Below are positions 13,294-16,022 of a stretch of DNA of 16,022 nt, piece after piece; the stretch's first letter is position 1, and each line of letters starts with the position of its first letter. The notes below the pieces were generated by a model, which saw nothing but the letters and a program-made list of their open reading frames with translations, was not told the origin of the DNA and did no database searches. The position numbers were made by a program, and so were the translations under genes. The DNA comes from DATEPR01 sp036503065 (lineage in GTDB: Bacteria; Actinomycetota; Actinomycetes; Mycobacteriales; Pseudonocardiaceae), in the NCBI GenBank assembly GCA_036503065.1, contig DASXXM010000182.1, forward strand, positions 1 to 16,022, given 5' to 3'.

Positions 13294-13893
13294 ATGGCGG
13301 TACCAGAGGGAGCGACGCTGTCAGAGGACGGCTACTACTACTGGGACGGACAGCAGTGGCAGCCGGTGGACAACACGGACGGTGCGACGTCGACCGGTTC
13401 GGGTCCGGGCGGTGGCGGCGCGACACCGGTGGACGTGGTCTATCAGGTCGCGGGAATGAGCCAGCCCGCCGCCCATGCGTGCTGGGCGACCTCCTTCGCC
13501 GTGGTGATCAACTATCGGGACGGCTCGAATCTGACCCCCGCTGATGTCAGCAATGCCGTGGGTGTGGACATCAGCGCGGTGGAAAGCTGGTCGGACGTGA
13601 CCGACGCCGCGTCACATTTCGATCTGCACGAGAGCGCGTCGGCGTGCATGGACGTCCAGGGGTGGGCGCAACTGCTTGCCGCCAACGGTCCACTGTGGAT
13701 CTGCGTGCACAGCGGCAGCCACGCCGTCGTCCTCAACGGTGTCCACGGCGACGGCACGCCGGAAGGGACCACGTTCTACCTCACCGACCCATGGAACGGA
13801 TCCACGACAACGGACGTCAACGGCCTGGCCGCGATGTTCGAAGCGATCGACGCGCGGCAACCGGGTGACGGACTGATCATCTGGCACCGCTAG
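13294..13893 (+). CDS. Papain-like cysteine peptidase (C39_2/C70-like) with N-terminal Trp motif
   Basis: A 199-residue protein. Residues 11-25 hold EDGYYYWDGQQWQPV, a short tryptophan motif like the W-x4-W units of DUF2510-type actinobacterial proteins. A Gly/Ser/Thr linker (about 28-44) leads to a papain-like domain. Gln57 in GMSQPAAHACW is the expected oxyanion residue, Cys63 the nucleophile, His143 in SHAVVLNG the base, and Asp165 in YLTDPWNG the third residue. Spacing fits the papain-like C39_2 or AvrRpt2 (C70) class. There is no signal peptide or membrane segment, so it is cytoplasmic or exported by a non-classical route. The start ATG has GGGAG 8 bases upstream. It converges with the WYL gene. 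Target unknown. Confidence 0.75.
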   Translation: MAVPEGATLSEDGYYYWDGQQWQPVDNTDGATSTGSGPGGGGATPVDVVYQVAGMSQPAAHACWATSFAVVINYRDGSNLTPADVSNAVGVDISAVESWSDVTDAASHFDLHESASACMDVQGWAQLLAANGPLWICVHSGSHAVVLNGVHGDGTPEGTTFYLTDPWNGSTTTDVNGLAAMFEAIDARQPGDGLIIWHR

Positions 13894-13921
13894 AGAGCGG
13901 CCGGTCGGTCTCGGCGGCGTG

Positions 13922-14878
13922 TCAGGCAGTGGACCGCGCCGCGTGCTGTAGCCGTTCGGCGATGACGGCGCACCGGTCGCGCAGTTCGGGTGGGTCCAGG
14001 GGCGTGAACGGCACATCCAGCAGCGCGAGGTGCAGGGCGATCGCGTCCAGCGAGTCGGACCCGGAGATGAGCAGGCATCGCCGGTCGTCGACGGCCTCAA
14101 TGACGGCGACGGTCGGCGGTACAAGGCCGGCAACCACGTCGGCGGGTGCGGACATCAACACCCGCGCCTGCCACTGGTACTGACGGGTGGCAACGGCCTC
14201 GCTCACGAAGCGTGCCGCGTCGGGCGGGTCGGTGGGCGGCGAGTGGCGGCCGGTGGGTAGTGGATCGTCCAGGCGGTCGACGCGGAAGCTGCGCCAGTCG
14301 TCCCGGTCGACGTCGCGGGCCACCAGGTACCAGCGCCGGCCGGTACAGACCAGGCGATGCGGTTCGACGTGCCGCCGGCTGTGCTGCCCGGCCCGGTCGA
14401 CGTAACCGAACCGCAGCCGTTCGCCGTCCCGGCAGGCCAGGGCGAGCATGGCCAGCACCGAGGACTCGATCGCCGAATCGGTCCCACTCAGCGTCACGGT
14501 CGCGGCCCGCAGGGCATGCACGCGGTGCCGCAGGCGGGCGGGCATGACCTGGTCGATCGCTGCGGCGGCGCGGAGCGCGGCATCGGCGATGCCCAGCACG
14601 GCACCGCCGGCCGCGGCGTGCAGCCCGAGCGCGACCGCGACCGCGGCATCGTCGTCGAGCACCAGCGGTGGTAGCCCGGTGCCGGCGCCGAGTTCGTAGC
14701 CGCCGGCCGGTCCGGGCTCGGCGTGCACCGGGTAGCCCAGTTCGCGAATCCGCTCGATGTCCCTGCGGATGGTGCGGACGGTGACACCCAGTCGTTGGGC
14801 CAACTCCTCGCCGCCCCAGGTGCGCCGTCCGGTAAGCAGGGACAGCAGCCGCAACAGCCGCGTCGCGGTATCGGTCAT
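13922..14878 (-). CDS. WYL-domain transcriptional regulator (HTH_11 type)
   Basis: A 318-residue regulator. The N-terminus (about 3-60) is a winged helix of the DeoR/HTH_11 type: LLRLLSLLTGRRTWGGEELAQRLGVTVRTIRRDIERIRELGYPV. The central WYL domain shows the family pattern HRLVCTGRRWYLVARDVDRDDWRSFRVDRL, followed by a WCX-like C-terminal domain. The start ATG 14878 is chosen because homology begins there; a GGGAG lies about 12 bases upstream and an in-frame TTG seven codons earlier is possible. It is divergent from the DinB-family gene with only 62 bases between, and probably controls it. WYL proteins sense nucleic acid or small ligands; here the ligand is unknown. Confidence 0.92.
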   Translation of the reverse strand: MTDTATRLLRLLSLLTGRRTWGGEELAQRLGVTVRTIRRDIERIRELGYPVHAEPGPAGGYELGAGTGLPPLVLDDDAAVAVALGLHAAAGGAVLGIADAALRAAAAIDQVMPARLRHRVHALRAATVTLSGTDSAIESSVLAMLALACRDGERLRFGYVDRAGQHSRRHVEPHRLVCTGRRWYLVARDVDRDDWRSFRVDRLDDPLPTGRHSPPTDPPDAARFVSEAVATRQYQWQARVLMSAPADVVAGLVPPTVAVIEAVDDRRCLLISGSDSLDAIALHLALLDVPFTPLDPPELRDRCAVIAERLQHAARSTA

Positions 14879-14927
14879 CCCGACATTCTCTCCCAAGACG
14901 AGGACCGACCCTGTCCGCATCTGCCCC

Positions 14928-14933
14928 TAGCCT
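14928..14933 (+). promoter_or_regulatory. -10 element for leaderless DinB-family mRNA
   Basis: TAGCCT fits the actinobacterial TANNNT -10 pattern and ends 7 bases before ATG 14941. No Shine-Dalgarno sequence is present. This spacing is the signature of transcripts that start on the A of the start codon. No good -35 is seen. Confidence 0.5.
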
Positions 14934-14940
14934 CGCACCC

Positions 14941-15537
14941 ATGGACATGACGACCGCGAAGGACCTCGACTGGACCGACCTGCTCGCCGACCAGTTGGAC
15001 TGGCACTGGCGCCACCAGCTCCGCCGGCGCCTGGACGGACTGACCGACGAGGAATACCGGTGGGAGCCGGTGGCCGGAGCCTGGAACGTCCGTCCCCGGG
15101 GCACCGGCACCGCGCCGATCACCGCCGGTCGGGGTGAGTTCACCATCGACTTCGCCAGGCCGGCACCGGACCCGCCACCGGTCACCACCATCGCCTGGCG
15201 ACTCGGCCACATCATCGTCGCCGTGCTGGGCAAGCGTGTCGCCGCCCACTTCGGCGGCCCGCCGATCGACTACCTGACCCACGACTACCCCGGCGCCGCC
15301 GCAGGCGCGCTGGCACAACTCGACGAGGCGTACACGGCGTGGACAGCCGGCGTGCGGGCACTGGGCGCAGCTGGGCTGGCCCGCCCATGCGGTCCGGCGG
15401 AGGGCGAGTGGGCCGAACACCCGACGGCCGCCCTCGTGCTGCACATCAACCGGGAGATGCTGCACCACGGTGCGGAGATCGCGCTGCTCCGCGACCTGTA
15501 CCGGGGACGCGACAACCACAATCAGCAGCGGGATTGA
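14941..15537 (+). CDS. DinB-superfamily protein
   Basis: A 198-residue four-helix DinB-like protein. The first helix LADQLDWHWRHQLRRRLDGL, the WRLGHIIVAVLGKRVAAHF segment, and the C-terminal HINREMLHHGAEIALLRDLY carry the histidines that bind a divalent metal in this superfamily, which includes mycothiol- and bacillithiol-dependent transferases. Function is likely thiol-dependent transfer or detoxification; not provable here. It is divergent from the WYL regulator, a common pairing in actinomycetes. ATG 14941 is preferred over ATG 14947 because of the leaderless -10 placement. The stop is 10 bases from the end of a kinase remnant on the other strand. Confidence 0.87.
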   Translation: MDMTTAKDLDWTDLLADQLDWHWRHQLRRRLDGLTDEEYRWEPVAGAWNVRPRGTGTAPITAGRGEFTIDFARPAPDPPPVTTIAWRLGHIIVAVLGKRVAAHFGGPPIDYLTHDYPGAAAGALAQLDEAYTAWTAGVRALGAAGLARPCGPAEGEWAEHPTAALVLHINREMLHHGAEIALLRDLYRGRDNHNQQRD

Positions 15538-15547
15538 CCATGTACAC

Positions 15548-15760
15548 CAAGATCCGCGACTCCCGCCGGAACCGGTTGCGAAAATCGTATTCGGTCACCG
15601 AAACCGGCAGCCGCTTGAGCGCGACCACCTGATCAGGCCTGGTGTCGCGGGCGCGATGGACAAGGCCCATGCCACCCTGGCCGAGCAGCTCCAGCAGGCG
15701 ATAAGGTCCGAATTCCGGTGACTCGGCCGCCGCAGCAGAGCTCGCCGCACCGGAAACCAT
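15548..15760 (-). pseudogene. 5' remnant of a Hanks-type serine/threonine protein kinase
   Basis: Reading from ATG 15760 (GGAG 7 bases upstream), residues 17-71 are a kinase N-lobe: FGPYRLLELLGQGGMGLVHRARD with the glycine loop, VALKRL with the ATP-binding Lys49, and FRNRFRRESRIL with the helix-C Glu67. After residue 71 homology stops abruptly; the frame continues only as the antisense of the DinB gene and ends at 15446. The whole catalytic loop, activation segment, C-lobe and any membrane or PASTA part are missing. It cannot be an active kinase. Its intact start suggests a recent truncation by deletion or rearrangement next to the DinB stop. Confidence 0.75.
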
Positions 15761-16014
15761 CGCGCACTCCGGAGATCCTCGGTGTCAATCACTCGGCCAA
15801 CACACGACCGTGATCGGCCGTGCCGCTTGCCCGATCTCAAAACCCGACCACGGGCGGTTATCCGGTTGCACACCAGACCGAGATTATCCGGCGACGGCCG
15901 GCGTCGAGGATGGCGAGGTGTCGCGGAGGGTGACAGCTCAGTCGCGTACCGGGATGATCGATGTGCGGTCCCCGGTGTGGGGACGGGCGTCGAGCACCTG
16001 AATGGAGAGCGTCC
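15761..16014. other. Gene-free region with repeats upstream of the right edge
   Basis: No convincing gene is seen on either strand. The region has lower GC than the rest. The direct repeat TTATCCGG occurs at 15858-15865 and 15884-15891, 26 bases apart. GTCCCC (15968-15973) and GGGGAC (15979-15984) form a 6-bp hairpin with a 5-base loop, 31 bases before a possible start codon at 16015. These may be control sites for a gene running off the right edge. Confidence 0.35.
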
Positions 16015-16022
16015 ATGGGCGT
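16015..16022 (+). CDS. Possible start of a gene running off the right edge
   Basis: ATG 16015 is preceded by GGAGAG with 6 bases of spacing (16004-16009). Only two codons and two bases are visible, so neither product nor reality can be judged. Confidence 0.3.

Noticed and set aside
13838..13851. Another TCGAAGCG copy followed by ATCGA
   Set aside because: It lies inside the peptidase coding sequence (FEAID codons) and is explained by codon use; no promoter context.

Overview
The window is high-GC DNA from an actinomycete (Actinobacteria; Streptomyces- or Catenulispora-like lifestyle, genus not assignable). The signs are codons ending almost always in G or C, an lplABC-type sugar transporter without its own ATPase, a Tat-type lipoprotein signal, a secreted enzyme ending in a family 2 carbohydrate-binding module, WYL and AefR-like TetR regulators, and a Hanks-type kinase remnant. 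There are no insertion sequences, RNA genes, CRISPR arrays or prophage genes.

Bases 1-11348 hold a polysaccharide-utilisation locus. A minus-strand operon reads solute-binding lipoprotein (4254-5933), permease 1 (3242-4189), permease 2 (2271-3245), LacI-family regulator (1203-2240) and an intracellular GH31 glycosidase (from 1203, running off the left edge). Divergent to it is a large cytoplasmic GH3 glycosidase (6122-8971), followed by a secreted clan GH-A-like glycosidase with Fn3 and CBM2 modules (9195-11348). The inferred division of labour is that the CBM2 enzyme cuts plant cell-wall glycan outside the cell, the ABC transporter imports the oligosaccharides, and GH3 plus GH31 break them down inside. 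Xyloglucan- or arabinoxylan-type oligosaccharides are the best guess. The upstream regions of all three transcription units carry the same TCGAAGCG core in LacI-type palindromes (5961, 6082, 9079), suggesting that the LacI protein encoded here controls the whole locus. A 13-bp perfect hairpin covers the ribosome-binding site and start codon of permease 1 and probably sets the ratio of binding protein to permease.

Bases 11388-13177 hold a divergent pair: an ACMSD-like amidohydrolase (minus) and a TetR/AefR-like regulator (plus). Between them lie two copies of a GAAC-N11-GTTC operator, one in front of each gene.

Bases 13178-16022 are mixed: a small papain-like cysteine peptidase with an N-terminal tryptophan motif and no signal peptide; a divergent WYL regulator / DinB-family protein pair in which the DinB gene looks leaderless; the 5' remnant of a serine/threonine kinase cut off just after the DinB stop; about 250 bp without a gene; and the possible first codons of a new gene at the right edge.
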